From Clostridiales bacterium (GTDB lineage Bacteria; Bacillota; Clostridia; Lachnospirales; Lachnospiraceae): a stretch of 53,734 nucleotides of DNA. A model generated the notes under the pieces. The model was given only the letters and a program-made list of their open reading frames with translations, ran no database searches and was not told the origin of the DNA. The position numbers were made by a program, and so were the translations under genes. The DNA is taken from positions 195,619-249,352 of the forward strand of contig JAJBTU010000015.1 of NCBI GenBank assembly GCA_020860715.1, read 5' to 3'. Every line of letters begins with the position of its first letter. Positions within the stretch are counted from its first letter, which is position 1. This document shows positions 41,561-49,859 of this stretch, one piece after another.

Positions 41561-42571
41561 TTAGAACTTCCCAGCCTGAGCGGCCTCCTCCACGCTAACA
41601 GCTACCGCAACCGTCATACCAACCATCGGGTTGTTGCCCGCGCCGATCAGACCCATCATCTCTACATGAGCCGGAACAGAGGAGGAACCTGCGAACTGTG
41701 CATCGGAATGCATACGGCCAAGGGTATCGGTCATACCATAGGAAGCCGGGCCAGCAGCCATGTTGTCCGGATGCAGGGTACGGCCTGTGCCGCCGCCGGA
41801 TGCTACGGAAAAGTACTTCTTGCCGGCTTCCAGACGCTCTTTCTTATAGGTGCCTGCTACCGGGTGCTGGAAACGGGTCGGGTTCGTAGAGTTACCGGTG
41901 ATGGAAACGTCTACGTTCTCTTTCCACATGATTGCTACGCCTTCCGGAACGCTGTTTGCGCCATAGCAGTTTACCTTCGCACGGAGGCCCTCAGAGTAAG
42001 ACTTTCTGAATACTTCCTTCACCTCGTTGGTATACGGATCGTACTCAGTCTCTACATATGTAAAGCCATTGATTCTGGAAATGATCTGTGCCGCATCTTT
42101 TCCAAGACCGTTCAGGATAACACGGAGCGGTTTCTGACGAACCTTGTTTGCTTTCTCTGCGATACCGATCGCACCTTCCGCCGCTGCAAAAGACTCATGG
42201 CCTGCAAGGAACGCGAAGCACTCGGTCTCTTCCTCAAGAAGCATCTTGCCAAGGTTGCCATGACCAAGACCAACCTTACGTGTATCCGCTACAGATCCTG
42301 GAATACAGAATGCCTGAAGTCCTTCGCCGATGGCTGCCGCTGCGTCTGCTGCCTTACGGCAGTTCTTCTTGATAGCGATTGCTGCGCCTACCGTGTATGC
42401 CCAGCACGCGTTCTCGAAGCAGATCGGCTGAATGCCTTTGATCTGATTGTAAACGTCCAGGCCTGCATCCTTTGTGATTTTCTCCGCTTCCTCGATTGAA
42501 GCAATTCCATAGCTGTTTAATACAGAATTGATCTTGTCAATTCTTCTCTCATATGATTCAAATAAAGCCAT
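41561..42571 (-). CDS. GGGtGRT family protein, function unknown
   Basis: A 336-residue cytosolic protein with the family-defining motif GGGTGRT in FSVASGGGTGRTLHPDN. Other conserved-looking parts are ENACWAYTVGAAIAIKK, VGLGHGNLGKMLLEEETECFAFLAGHESFAAAEGAIG, ILNGLGKDAAQIISRING and the C-terminal GLIGAGNNPMVGMTVAVAVSVEEA. No known catalytic motif is evident to me; Cys residues are few. The ATG at 42571 follows GGGAGG by 8 nt; a GTG nine nt earlier is less suitable. It lies 18 nt after the NifU-like gene, forming a two-gene unit conserved in clostridia (family knowledge). Its biochemical role has not, to my knowledge, been established. Confidence 0.88.
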   Translation of the reverse strand: MALFESYERRIDKINSVLNSYGIASIEEAEKITKDAGLDVYNQIKGIQPICFENACWAYTVGAAIAIKKNCRKAADAAAAIGEGLQAFCIPGSVADTRKVGLGHGNLGKMLLEEETECFAFLAGHESFAAAEGAIGIAEKANKVRQKPLRVILNGLGKDAAQIISRINGFTYVETEYDPYTNEVKEVFRKSYSEGLRAKVNCYGANSVPEGVAIMWKENVDVSITGNSTNPTRFQHPVAGTYKKERLEAGKKYFSVASGGGTGRTLHPDNMAAGPASYGMTDTLGRMHSDAQFAGSSSVPAHVEMMGLIGAGNNPMVGMTVAVAVSVEEAAQAGKF

Positions 42572-42589
42572 TTTACACACCTCCCTCGC

Positions 42590-43282
42590 TTACTCTTTTC
42601 TCGGATCGATAATCTTCACTGCGTCGTCAACTCGGCCGTACTGACCCTTTGCCTTCTCCCATGCGGTGTTCGGGTCATCGCCTTTTTTGATGAAATCCGT
42701 CATCTTTCCAAGGCTGACGAACTGATATCCGATGATCTGATCGTCTGCATCAAGAGCAATGCCGGTCACGTAGCCTTCCGCCATCTCCAGATAGCGCGGA
42801 CCTTTCTTCAGTGTGCCGTACATTGTGCCGACCTGGGAACGAAGGCCCTTGCCAAGGTCCTCAAGACCTGCGCCGACTGCAAGCCCGTCCTCAGAGAATG
42901 CGGACTGTGATCTGCCGTAAGCGATCTGCAGGAACAGTTCTCTCATGGCTGTATTGATTGCGTCACAGACAAGGTCTGTATTCAGAGCTTCGAGAACGGT
43001 AAGTCCCGGAAGGATCTCCGCAGCCATAGCAGCAGAATGCGTCATGCCGGAGCAGCCGATCGTCTCAACCAGCGCTTCCTGGATCACGCCATCCTTGATA
43101 TTCAGGCTCAGCTTACATGCGCCCTGCTGCGGTGCGCACCAGCCGATGCCGTGCGTAAAGCCGGAGATATCTTTGATCTCTTTCGCCTGTACCCATTTCG
43201 CTTCTTCCGGAATCGGAGCGGCGCCATGATGGACGCCCTGCGCCACAGGGCACATTTCTTCTACTTCTCGTGAATAAATCAT
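42590..43282 (-). CDS. NifU/IscU-like iron-sulfur scaffold family protein paired with GGGtGRT
   Basis: A 230-residue protein with NifU-N/IscU-like features: GWCAPQQGACKLSLNIKDGVI, then VETIGCSGMTHSAAMAAEIL followed by PGLTVLEALNTDLVCDAIN, which parallels the GC-x(n)-S-x-M-x-x-E-x-x-x-G-x-T-x-x-EA block of IscU with cluster-ligand Cys. Additional Cys are in EEMCPVAQG. The C-terminal half (from about 130) is specific to this family (GYVTGIALDADDQIIGYQFVSLGKM). Start ATG 43282 with AAGGAG at 7 nt; the longer in-frame start upstream is rejected. It is the first gene of the pair with GGGtGRT. A cluster-assembly role is inferred from fold only. Confidence 0.82.
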   Translation of the reverse strand: MIYSREVEEMCPVAQGVHHGAAPIPEEAKWVQAKEIKDISGFTHGIGWCAPQQGACKLSLNIKDGVIQEALVETIGCSGMTHSAAMAAEILPGLTVLEALNTDLVCDAINTAMRELFLQIAYGRSQSAFSEDGLAVGAGLEDLGKGLRSQVGTMYGTLKKGPRYLEMAEGYVTGIALDADDQIIGYQFVSLGKMTDFIKKGDDPNTAWEKAKGQYGRVDDAVKIIDPRKE

Positions 43283-43424
43283 TGTCTTACTCCTTTCGGT
43301 AAAAATGGTTATATATTCAATGCGCTGCCGAGCGCGCATCTTACAACAGGCATCCGGACGCCGGCGGCCTGCTTATAAGTGTATTCGCGGCAGATCTGTT
43401 CAGAACAGTCATGCCTGTTTTGCA

Positions 43425-44441
43425 TCAGTCATTGTAGCCATTCGGATTCATGGACTGCCATCTCCATGTATCTGCACACATTTCATCAATGCCATACTGC
43501 GCTTCCCATCCCAGCTCCTCCTTCGCCTTTTTCGGATCTGCGTAGCAGACGGCAATGTCTCCCGCACGGCGAGGCTTGATTTCGTAGGGAAGCGTTTTCC
43601 CGCAGGCTTTTTCAAACGCATGGAGCACCTGAAGTACACTGTAGCCTTTTCCGGTGCCGAGGTTATAAATACGGACTGCCGGTTCATCGTCAAACTTCTT
43701 CATTGCCTTCACATGGCCGTTCGCCAGATCGACCACATGTATGTAATCCCGGACCCCGGTGCCGTCCGGCGTATCGTAATCATCACCGAACACGCCCAGC
43801 TTTTCCAGCTTACCGACCGCTACCTGCGCTATATAAGGCACCAGATTGTTCGGGATGCCCTTCGGGTCCTCACCAATGAGGCCTGCCTTATGCGCTCCTA
43901 TCGGGTTAAAATACCGCAAAAGAACAACATTCCATTCCGGGTCGGAAACATGGAGATCTGTCAGTATCTGTTCCAGCATGCCTTTTGTCTGGCCATATGG
44001 ATTGGTGATCTGTCCTTTCGGGCAGTCTTCCGTGATCGGCACAAAAGCCGGATCCCCGTAAACGGTCGCTGAAGAGCTGAAAATAATCTTCTTTACTCCG
44101 TGTTTTCTCATGGCATCACAGAGCGTCAGCGTACCGGTAATATTGTTATGATAGTATTCCAGAGGCTTGCGCACAGACTCGCCGACTGCCTTGTATCCGG
44201 CAAAATGAATCACGGAATCAATCGATTCCTTTTCAAATATCGCATTGACCGCATCACGATCCAGCATGTCTGCATGATAAAACGTAATCTTTTTGCCGGT
44301 GATCTGCTCAACTCGTTCAATTGCCTTCTCATTGGAATTATAAAGATTGTCCATCACGACAACTTCATAGCCATTGTTTAACAGCTCTACGCATGTATGG
44401 CTGCCGATATAACCGGCACCGCCCGTAACCAGTACTGCCAT
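43425..44441 (-). CDS. galE: UDP-glucose 4-epimerase GalE
   Basis: GalE interconverts UDP-glucose and UDP-galactose for galactose use and envelope sugars. The 338-residue SDR-extended protein has [44 protein letters not shown], the catalytic Ser/Thr in [10 protein letters not shown], Tyr-x3-Lys in [14 protein letters not shown], and RYFNPIGAH. All family motifs are intact. Its promoter lies at 44517-44545, back-to-back with that of apbE. Confidence 0.96.
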   Translation of the reverse strand: MAVLVTGGAGYIGSHTCVELLNNGYEVVVMDNLYNSNEKAIERVEQITGKKITFYHADMLDRDAVNAIFEKESIDSVIHFAGYKAVGESVRKPLEYYHNNITGTLTLCDAMRKHGVKKIIFSSSATVYGDPAFVPITEDCPKGQITNPYGQTKGMLEQILTDLHVSDPEWNVVLLRYFNPIGAHKAGLIGEDPKGIPNNLVPYIAQVAVGKLEKLGVFGDDYDTPDGTGVRDYIHVVDLANGHVKAMKKFDDEPAVRIYNLGTGKGYSVLQVLHAFEKACGKTLPYEIKPRRAGDIAVCYADPKKAKEELGWEAQYGIDEMCADTWRWQSMNPNGYND

Positions 44442-44516
44442 ATGTCCTCCTGTCTCATTTTCTGCCTTTTGGTTTTGTGAATGATCTTATTCAGAAACGA
44501 AATCCTTTTCTCTGAC

Positions 44517-44545
44517 ATGATACACTTTTCTGCCTGTTTTGTAAA
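44517..44545 (-). promoter_or_regulatory. Promoter of galE
   Basis: Minus strand TTTACA at 44540-44545, 17-nt spacer, TATCAT at 44517-44522. Confidence 0.65.
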
Positions 44546-44631
44546 CAAAAAAGTACGGAAAAAAGAAAAGCAAACGCCATGATACGAAGATTCTGCTGTT
44601 ATGGGCAGGCGCAGCTGTCAGATAAAAATGA

Positions 44632-44661
44632 TTGTACATGAAATAAAATCTGTGCTACACT
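44632..44661 (+). promoter_or_regulatory. Probable promoter of apbE
   Basis: TTGTAC at 44632-44637, 18-nt spacer, TACACT at 44656-44661, about 46 nt before the ATG. Confidence 0.5.
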
Positions 44662-44707
44662 GACAGCAGACGGACTATGGATAAAAAAATGCAGAAAGGA
44701 TTTTCAT

Positions 44708-45751
44708 ATGAAAATTTCGCATGCCTCTGTATTGGCCGCTTTTTTTTCAGGTTTATGCGCTGTGACGGGGACCGTGGGCGCTTCAGCAGCGGAAGACAAA
44801 ACATCGAGCACCGGTTTTTTCCTTGACACGGTTGTTACGATTACGCTCTATGGTGATACAGACTCCACCGCGATGGACGGCTGCTTTTCGCTTCTGGAAG
44901 AATATGAACAGATGCTGAGCCGCACAATTGAGGGAAGTGATGTCTGGAATATCAATCAGAGTGAAGGAAAAGCGACCGTTGTAAGTGACGAGACGGCTGA
45001 TCTGATCGAAACGGCTCTGGAATATTCCAGATTGACAGACGGCGCTTTTGATATTACCATTACACCGCTTGTGGATCTCTGGAATATTGAAGGAAAATCC
45101 AGCCTTCTTGCCGACGGTGATGCAGAGGAAGCTCTGCAGGAAGATACCGCAGACGTCCTTATTCCAACGGATGAAGAGATTGCATCCGCACTTTCGCACG
45201 TGGATTATACGGTGGTTTCTGTGGAAGGAACAACTGTTACTCTCTCCGACCCGGATGCGGAAATTGACCTGGGCGGAATCGCCAAGGGATATATTGCGGA
45301 TCGTCTGAAAGAATACCTCCTGTCACAGGGAATCGAAAGTGCTCTGATCAACCTGGGCGGTAATGTTCAGACGATCGGGACAAAACCGGACGGAAGTAAA
45401 TGGAAGATCGGCATTCAGGAGCCGTTTGGCGGAAGTTCAGATATCATTGCGGCTGTTGCATGTGCCGGAGCGTCGGTTGTTACATCCGGGACATATGAAC
45501 GGTATTTTGAGCTGGATGGTACGATTTATCATCATATTCTGGATCCGGCGACCGGATATCCGGCGGATAACGGCCTTACGAGCGTCACGATTCTCTCAGA
45601 ATCCTCTGTGGTCTGTGATGCCTTAAGCACAGCCTGCTTTGTATTGGGGCTCAGGGACGGGTCTGAACTGATTGAAACACTGGATAATGTCGAAGCCCTT
45701 TTTATTACAGAAGATGAAACGCTGTATCGGACGAGCGGGTTTCCAGAATAA
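44708..45751 (+). CDS. apbE: FAD:protein FMN transferase ApbE, exported
   Basis: ApbE attaches FMN covalently to Thr of extracytoplasmic flavoproteins such as RnfG/NqrC. The 347-residue protein has an N-terminal signal peptide (about 1-28, ending GASAAED); there is no clear lipobox, so SPase I cleavage is more likely than lipidation. The mature domain has FFLDTVVTITLYG, EYEQMLSRTIEGSDVWNIN, LTDGAFDITITPLVDLWNI, the conserved DLGGIAKGYIADRL, NLGGNVQTIG and the metal site at ILDPATGYPADNGLTSVTI plus CDALSTACFVLG. No flavoprotein partner is adjacent. YprB-like gene follows 38 nt later. Confidence 0.94.
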   Translation: MKISHASVLAAFFSGLCAVTGTVGASAAEDKTSSTGFFLDTVVTITLYGDTDSTAMDGCFSLLEEYEQMLSRTIEGSDVWNINQSEGKATVVSDETADLIETALEYSRLTDGAFDITITPLVDLWNIEGKSSLLADGDAEEALQEDTADVLIPTDEEIASALSHVDYTVVSVEGTTVTLSDPDAEIDLGGIAKGYIADRLKEYLLSQGIESALINLGGNVQTIGTKPDGSKWKIGIQEPFGGSSDIIAAVACAGASVVTSGTYERYFELDGTIYHHILDPATGYPADNGLTSVTILSESSVVCDALSTACFVLGLRDGSELIETLDNVEALFITEDETLYRTSGFPE

Positions 45752-45789
45752 CCAGGATAATATAAGGAACAGAAAGGAAACTCATATTC

Positions 45790-47013
45790 ATGAATCACGA
45801 AGCATCCGCATTGCATGAGGAGGATATCCGTCTTATTGAAGGAACAGCCATGAACGAAACTCTGATGAGTATTGCGCCGGGCTATTCACTTACGGACTAT
45901 TTATTTTTTGATATTGAGACGACAGGTCTTTCTGCCGAAACCTCTTTTATCTTCCTGATTGGCTGCATTGGCTATAAGGATGACACATGGATGCTTCACC
46001 AGTTTTTTATTCGGACGGTGCAGGAAGAAAAAGCGCTCCTGACTGTTTTTTTTGAATTGGCTCAGAACTATCAGGTCCTTGTACACTTCAATGGGAATAC
46101 ATTTGATCTGCCTTTTATCCGGAAACGTGCAGCGGCTAATGGCCTGGAGCCTGTGACCGACGCCCTTGTTTCCGCAGATCTCTACCGTTATTTTACTCCA
46201 CTCCGGAAAATTCTCAGTCTTCCGCATATGAACCAGAGTTTTCTGGAACATTATGTCGGCTGGAACCGAAATGATCAGATGAGCGGCAGAGAAGTCGTTT
46301 CACTGTTCTGGAAGTATTCGGTATCCAGAAGTATGGAAGAGAAACAGCTTTTGCTCCTTCACAACCACGATGATCTGCTTGGCATGCTGCGTGTACCGTC
46401 CATGGAAGCGTATTATCTGCTGTTCTCAGGAAGGATCCTGCCCGATATTTCTGCTGAGGAAACAGAAACCGGGGATGCCCTGCTTTTGAAATTTTCGATG
46501 GTGCTGTCACTGCCTGTTCCGGTGGAACTGCCCATTCTTACAGATGAGAACCATGCAGCAGGCAGCGTAATTCTCTCTGCCGGAAATCATCAGGGGCAGA
46601 TTTCTGTTCCCCTTTATTGCGGAACGCTTCGTTATTTTTTCCCGGACTATGAGAATTATTATTTTCTGCCGTTGGAAAATCAGGCTATTCATAAAAGTGT
46701 GGCGGCTTTTGTTTCAAAAGAATATCGAACAGCTGCCAGGCCAGAGAATTGTTATATAGAAAAAAAGGGCCGTTTTCTGCCTCTTCCATCCACAGTGCCG
46801 AATAACGGTTATAAAGACTCCGTTTTAACAAAGTCCCCTTTCTCTCCCATGCTGCGGGAAAGCTATGACTCCAAACATTCTTATTTTGAATATACAGGAT
46901 TATCCTGTCAGAAAGAACAGAATATGGATCACGAGTCGCTTCAGGCCTATACCCGGATACTGCTCAGTTCCTGTTCCTGTATCTTCAGACTTCCTTCTTT
47001 TTCTGAATCATAA
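45790..47013 (+). CDS. yprB: YprB-like RNase H-fold exonuclease
   Basis: A 407-residue protein with a DEDD-type 3'-5' exonuclease domain in its first 200 residues: LFFDIETTGLS (ExoI, D and E), VHFNGNTFDLPFIRKRA (ExoII), and LLLHNHDDLLGM (ExoIII-like HxxD) as in B. subtilis YprB (ribonuclease H-like domain PF13482). The C-terminal half is unrecognised. The start at 45790 has AAAGGA 11 nt upstream; an internal ATG at 45850 with GAAGGA at 6 nt is a credible alternative. It lies immediately after apbE, likely co-transcribed, and ends at the bidirectional terminator shared with the S1 gene. Confidence 0.82.
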   Translation: MNHEASALHEEDIRLIEGTAMNETLMSIAPGYSLTDYLFFDIETTGLSAETSFIFLIGCIGYKDDTWMLHQFFIRTVQEEKALLTVFFELAQNYQVLVHFNGNTFDLPFIRKRAAANGLEPVTDALVSADLYRYFTPLRKILSLPHMNQSFLEHYVGWNRNDQMSGREVVSLFWKYSVSRSMEEKQLLLLHNHDDLLGMLRVPSMEAYYLLFSGRILPDISAEETETGDALLLKFSMVLSLPVPVELPILTDENHAAGSVILSAGNHQGQISVPLYCGTLRYFFPDYENYYFLPLENQAIHKSVAAFVSKEYRTAARPENCYIEKKGRFLPLPSTVPNNGYKDSVLTKSPFSPMLRESYDSKHSYFEYTGLSCQKEQNMDHESLQAYTRILLSSCSCIFRLPSFSES

Positions 47014-47016
47014 AAA

Positions 47017-47044
47017 GCGGTATGTGCGCTTTGACACATACCGC
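47017..47044. terminator. Bidirectional terminator between yprB-like and S1 genes
   Basis: Perfect 10-bp stem GCGGTATGTG/CACATACCGC with an 8-nt loop. On the minus strand TTTTT follows directly (end of the S1 gene); on the plus strand CTGTGTATTTTAG follows. Confidence 0.85.
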
Positions 47045-47058
47045 CTGTGTATTTTAGA

Positions 47059-48231
47059 TTATTCAGCTTCAGAGACTTCTTCTGCAATTGGTGCCGCATC
47101 TTCCATCGGTACCTCTTCAACAGCTTCCTCCTCTGCCGGAACTTCCTCCTCATTCGTCTCAAGGTCGCGTACAGGAGTGCGGTTCTCGATCGCCTTCATA
47201 CTCAGGCTGATCTTATGATCCTCACCATTGAAATCTACCACCTTTGCCTCAATGATCTGACCTACCTTCAGGATATCGGAAGGCTTGTCCACATGTGTGT
47301 GGGAGATCTGAGACACATGAAGCAGTGCGTCCACGCCCGGCTCCAGCTCTACAAACGCACCAAAATCTGTCATTCTCGCTACGCGGCCTTCCACGATCGT
47401 ATCCTTTGCATACTTCTCACCGGCGGTAAGCCACGGATTCTGATCTGCAAACTTCAGGCTCAAAGCAATCTTGCTGCCGTTGATATCCTTGATCAGTACA
47501 GTCAGGTTCTGACCAACTTTGAATACCTTCTTCGGGTTCTCGACATGTCCCCAGGACATTTCGGAGATATGAAGCAGACCGTCCGCTCCGCCAAGATCAA
47601 CAAACGCGCCGAAATCAGTCACATTCTTTACAACGCCTTCCACAACATCACCCGGGTGGATGCGCTCAAAAAGTTCTTTCTGCATCTGAGCCTTTCTCGC
47701 TACAAGAATCTGCTTCCGGTCACCGATGATACGTCTTCTGCGGGGATTGAACTCTGTGATTACAAATTCGATCTCCTGCCCTTTATACTTCTCAAGATTC
47801 TTTTCATATGTGTCGGACACCAGACTTGCCGGAATGAATACTCTGGATTCTTCTACGACAACACTCAGTCCGCCGGTCAGCACCTGTACAACCGGCGCTG
47901 TAAGTATCTCCTGCGAATTAAACGCTTCTTCCAGTCTCTTGTTGCCCTTCTCGGCAGCAAGACGCTTGTAGGTCAGGACAACCTGCCCGTCTCCGTCATT
48001 GACCTTCAGAACTTTGGCCTCCATCTTGTCATCCACGTGGACGAGTTCGCGAAGATCAACGTTTGAATCGTTTGTGTATTCGTTTCTGGTGATGATTCCG
48101 TCGGCTTTATATCCAATGTTAAGGACAATTTCGTCTTCCTTGACATCAATCACAGTCCCTTCGACTACCTCTCCATTATGAATTGTTTTAAATGACTCAT
48201 CCAGCATTTGTTCAAAACTAAGATCTGACAT
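47059..48231 (-). CDS. rpsA: 30S ribosomal protein S1-like RNA-binding protein (four S1 domains)
   Basis: A 390-residue protein with four S1 RNA-binding domains (about 20-90, 105-175, 190-260 and 275-345; e.g. GDVVEGVVKNVTDFGAFVDLGGADGLLHISEMSWG) and an acidic Glu-rich tail of about 35 residues. It would help mRNA binding at the 30S subunit; clostridial S1 is shorter than the six-domain E. coli form. Start ATG 48231 follows GGAGG; its first codons overlap the 3' end of ispH by 14 nt. In several related clostridia IspH and S1 are one fused polypeptide, here they are separate but overlapping. Confidence 0.92.
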   Translation of the reverse strand: MSDLSFEQMLDESFKTIHNGEVVEGTVIDVKEDEIVLNIGYKADGIITRNEYTNDSNVDLRELVHVDDKMEAKVLKVNDGDGQVVLTYKRLAAEKGNKRLEEAFNSQEILTAPVVQVLTGGLSVVVEESRVFIPASLVSDTYEKNLEKYKGQEIEFVITEFNPRRRRIIGDRKQILVARKAQMQKELFERIHPGDVVEGVVKNVTDFGAFVDLGGADGLLHISEMSWGHVENPKKVFKVGQNLTVLIKDINGSKIALSLKFADQNPWLTAGEKYAKDTIVEGRVARMTDFGAFVELEPGVDALLHVSQISHTHVDKPSDILKVGQIIEAKVVDFNGEDHKISLSMKAIENRTPVRDLETNEEEVPAEEEAVEEVPMEDAAPIAEEVSEAE

Positions 48232-49066
48232 GTTTTGAAACCTCCTCAATCAAATTATTTGGGGTCGATGCCCCCGCTGTAATGCCTACGCAGCCCCTGG
48301 ATGGCAATAGCCGAATATCCAAATCTTTCAGTGTTTGTATATAGTAAGTATTTGCACATTCTGTCTTGCATATTTCGAACAGCTTCCGCGTGTTCGAGCT
48401 GTGGGTGCCTCCAATGACGATCATACAGTCTGCTTTCGCCGCGATCTCGCGGGCTTCCGATTGGCGTTCCTCGGTTGCACTGCATATCGTACATATGACA
48501 TCTACGGTATCATAACGCATTTTACAAATAATTTCAACTAATTTATCAAATTTCTTGTAATTAAATGTCGTCTGTGAAACGATGGTAAGAGGCTTATCAG
48601 ACATAGAATGATATTTTTCCGCTTCTTCTTCTGAACTGATAACAGCCACCGGCCCATCCGCCCATCCGCGGATACCTTCCACCTCGGGATGCCCTTCATT
48701 TCCGATGATCACGATCTCATGTCCGGCCCGTCCGCGCTCTTCGACGATCCGGTGTATTTTTTTCACAAACGGGCAGGTCGCGTCCACCATATGAAGCCCA
48801 TTCTGCTCAATCAGGGTATAAATACGCTTTGGAACTCCGTGAGATCGGATAACCACCGTACCTTCCTTTATGCAGGAAAGTTCCTCCTCGCTGTTAAGAA
48901 CCGTCACGCCTTTTTCTTCCAGCTCGCGCACGACTTCCTCATTATGAATAATGGGGCCAAAGGTATAGATGGGCTTTATGCCTTCTTCGATCTGGCGGTA
49001 CACCTGATCTACTGCTCTTTTGACTCCAAAACAGAAGCCGGCGGTTTTGGCAACGATCACGTCCAT
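48218..49066 (-). CDS. ispH: 4-hydroxy-3-methylbut-2-enyl diphosphate reductase IspH
   Basis: IspH is the 4Fe-4S enzyme of the last MEP-pathway step, giving IPP and DMAPP. The 282-residue protein has the three cluster Cys: Cys12 in AGFCFGVKRAV, the one in DATCPFVKKIH and the one in ICTICSATEERQ, with HNEEVV, IRSHGVP, IGNEGHPEVEG and the C-terminal GITAGASTP. It starts exactly at the end of cmk (adjacent, 0-nt gap) and overlaps the S1 gene, a conserved cmk-ispH-rpsA order. Confidence 0.96.
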   Translation of the reverse strand: MDVIVAKTAGFCFGVKRAVDQVYRQIEEGIKPIYTFGPIIHNEEVVRELEEKGVTVLNSEEELSCIKEGTVVIRSHGVPKRIYTLIEQNGLHMVDATCPFVKKIHRIVEERGRAGHEIVIIGNEGHPEVEGIRGWADGPVAVISSEEEAEKYHSMSDKPLTIVSQTTFNYKKFDKLVEIICKMRYDTVDVICTICSATEERQSEAREIAAKADCMIVIGGTHSSNTRKLFEICKTECANTYYIQTLKDLDIRLLPSRGCVGITAGASTPNNLIEEVSKHVRS

Positions 49067-49738
49067 TCAGGCATTCTCCTTTAAAGAAACAAGTCTCAGG
49101 ATTTCCGATACCACTTCCTCAACAGACATGTCAGAGGAATCTATGAGAACAGCGTCGTCAGCCTGTCGAAGCGGCGCGGTCTCGCGGTGCATATCCCGGT
49201 AATCCCGCTCGCGGATATCCTGTTCAATTTCTTCTAATGTACAGGCTCCGTCTTTGTCGGCCTGCTCCAGATAACGGCGTTTTGCTCGCGTCCTGACGCT
49301 GGCGGTCAGATAAATCTTCAGGTCAGCGTCCGGCAGAATCTCTGTGCCGATATCTCTTCCGTCCATCAGTACATTTTCCCGTGCCGCAAGATCTCTCTGC
49401 AGAGCGGTCAGCTTGGAGCGCACCTGCGGTTTGGCTGAAGAGCGGCTTGTCATGTCGCTCACCTCTTCGGTGCGGATCAGCAGTGAGACATCCTCTCCAT
49501 TCAGATAGACATGCTGTTCTCCATCCACATAACGAATGCCTACTTCGATCAAATCGAGTGCGGAAAGGAGAGCCGCCTCATTATCAATATCAATGGAATT
49601 CCGGAGCAGTCCGAGCGCAATGGCGCGGTACATGGCTCCGGTATCTACATAAATAAATGACAGTTCCTTTGCCGCAAGCCTTGCAATGGTACTTTTGCCT
49701 GCGCCTGCCGGACCGTCAATGGCAATGTTGAAACTCAT
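49067..49738 (-). CDS. cmk: Cytidylate kinase
   Basis: Cmk phosphorylates CMP and dCMP. The 224-residue protein has the P-loop in IAIDGPAGAGKSTIARLAA, YVDTGAMYRAIAL, the CMP-binding NMP-insert, VLMDGRDIGTEILPDADLKIYLTAS and the R-rich RDYRDMHRETAPL lid. Start ATG 49738 lies 5 nt after GGAGG; a longer in-frame start at 49795 runs into a palindromic repeat and is rejected. Followed directly by ispH. Confidence 0.96.
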   Translation of the reverse strand: MSFNIAIDGPAGAGKSTIARLAAKELSFIYVDTGAMYRAIALGLLRNSIDIDNEAALLSALDLIEVGIRYVDGEQHVYLNGEDVSLLIRTEEVSDMTSRSSAKPQVRSKLTALQRDLAARENVLMDGRDIGTEILPDADLKIYLTASVRTRAKRRYLEQADKDGACTLEEIEQDIRERDYRDMHRETAPLRQADDAVLIDSSDMSVEEVVSEILRLVSLKENA

Positions 49739-49790
49739 AGTATCCTCCGGGTTATAAAAGATTTCTACGCGTTGATGGATGCCGGGAAGC

Positions 49791-49859
49791 GCCACTTCAC
49801 TGCGTTCAGTGGCAGATTGCCTCCGCCATCAGAAAAATGCTTCGCATTTAGGCGGAGGC
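49791..49859. repeat. Pair of palindromes at the BaiN-like gene 3' end
   Basis: GCCACT/AGTGGC (49791-49796 and 49808-49813) and a larger nested hairpin, GCCTCCGCC/GGCGGAGGC (49819-49827 and 49851-49859) with inner AAATGC-TTC-GCATTT (49835-49849). The TTC/GAA loop is like those between pgk and tpiA. The stop codon of the upstream flavoprotein (49848-49850) and its last four codons lie inside it. It may also act as terminator. Confidence 0.7.
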
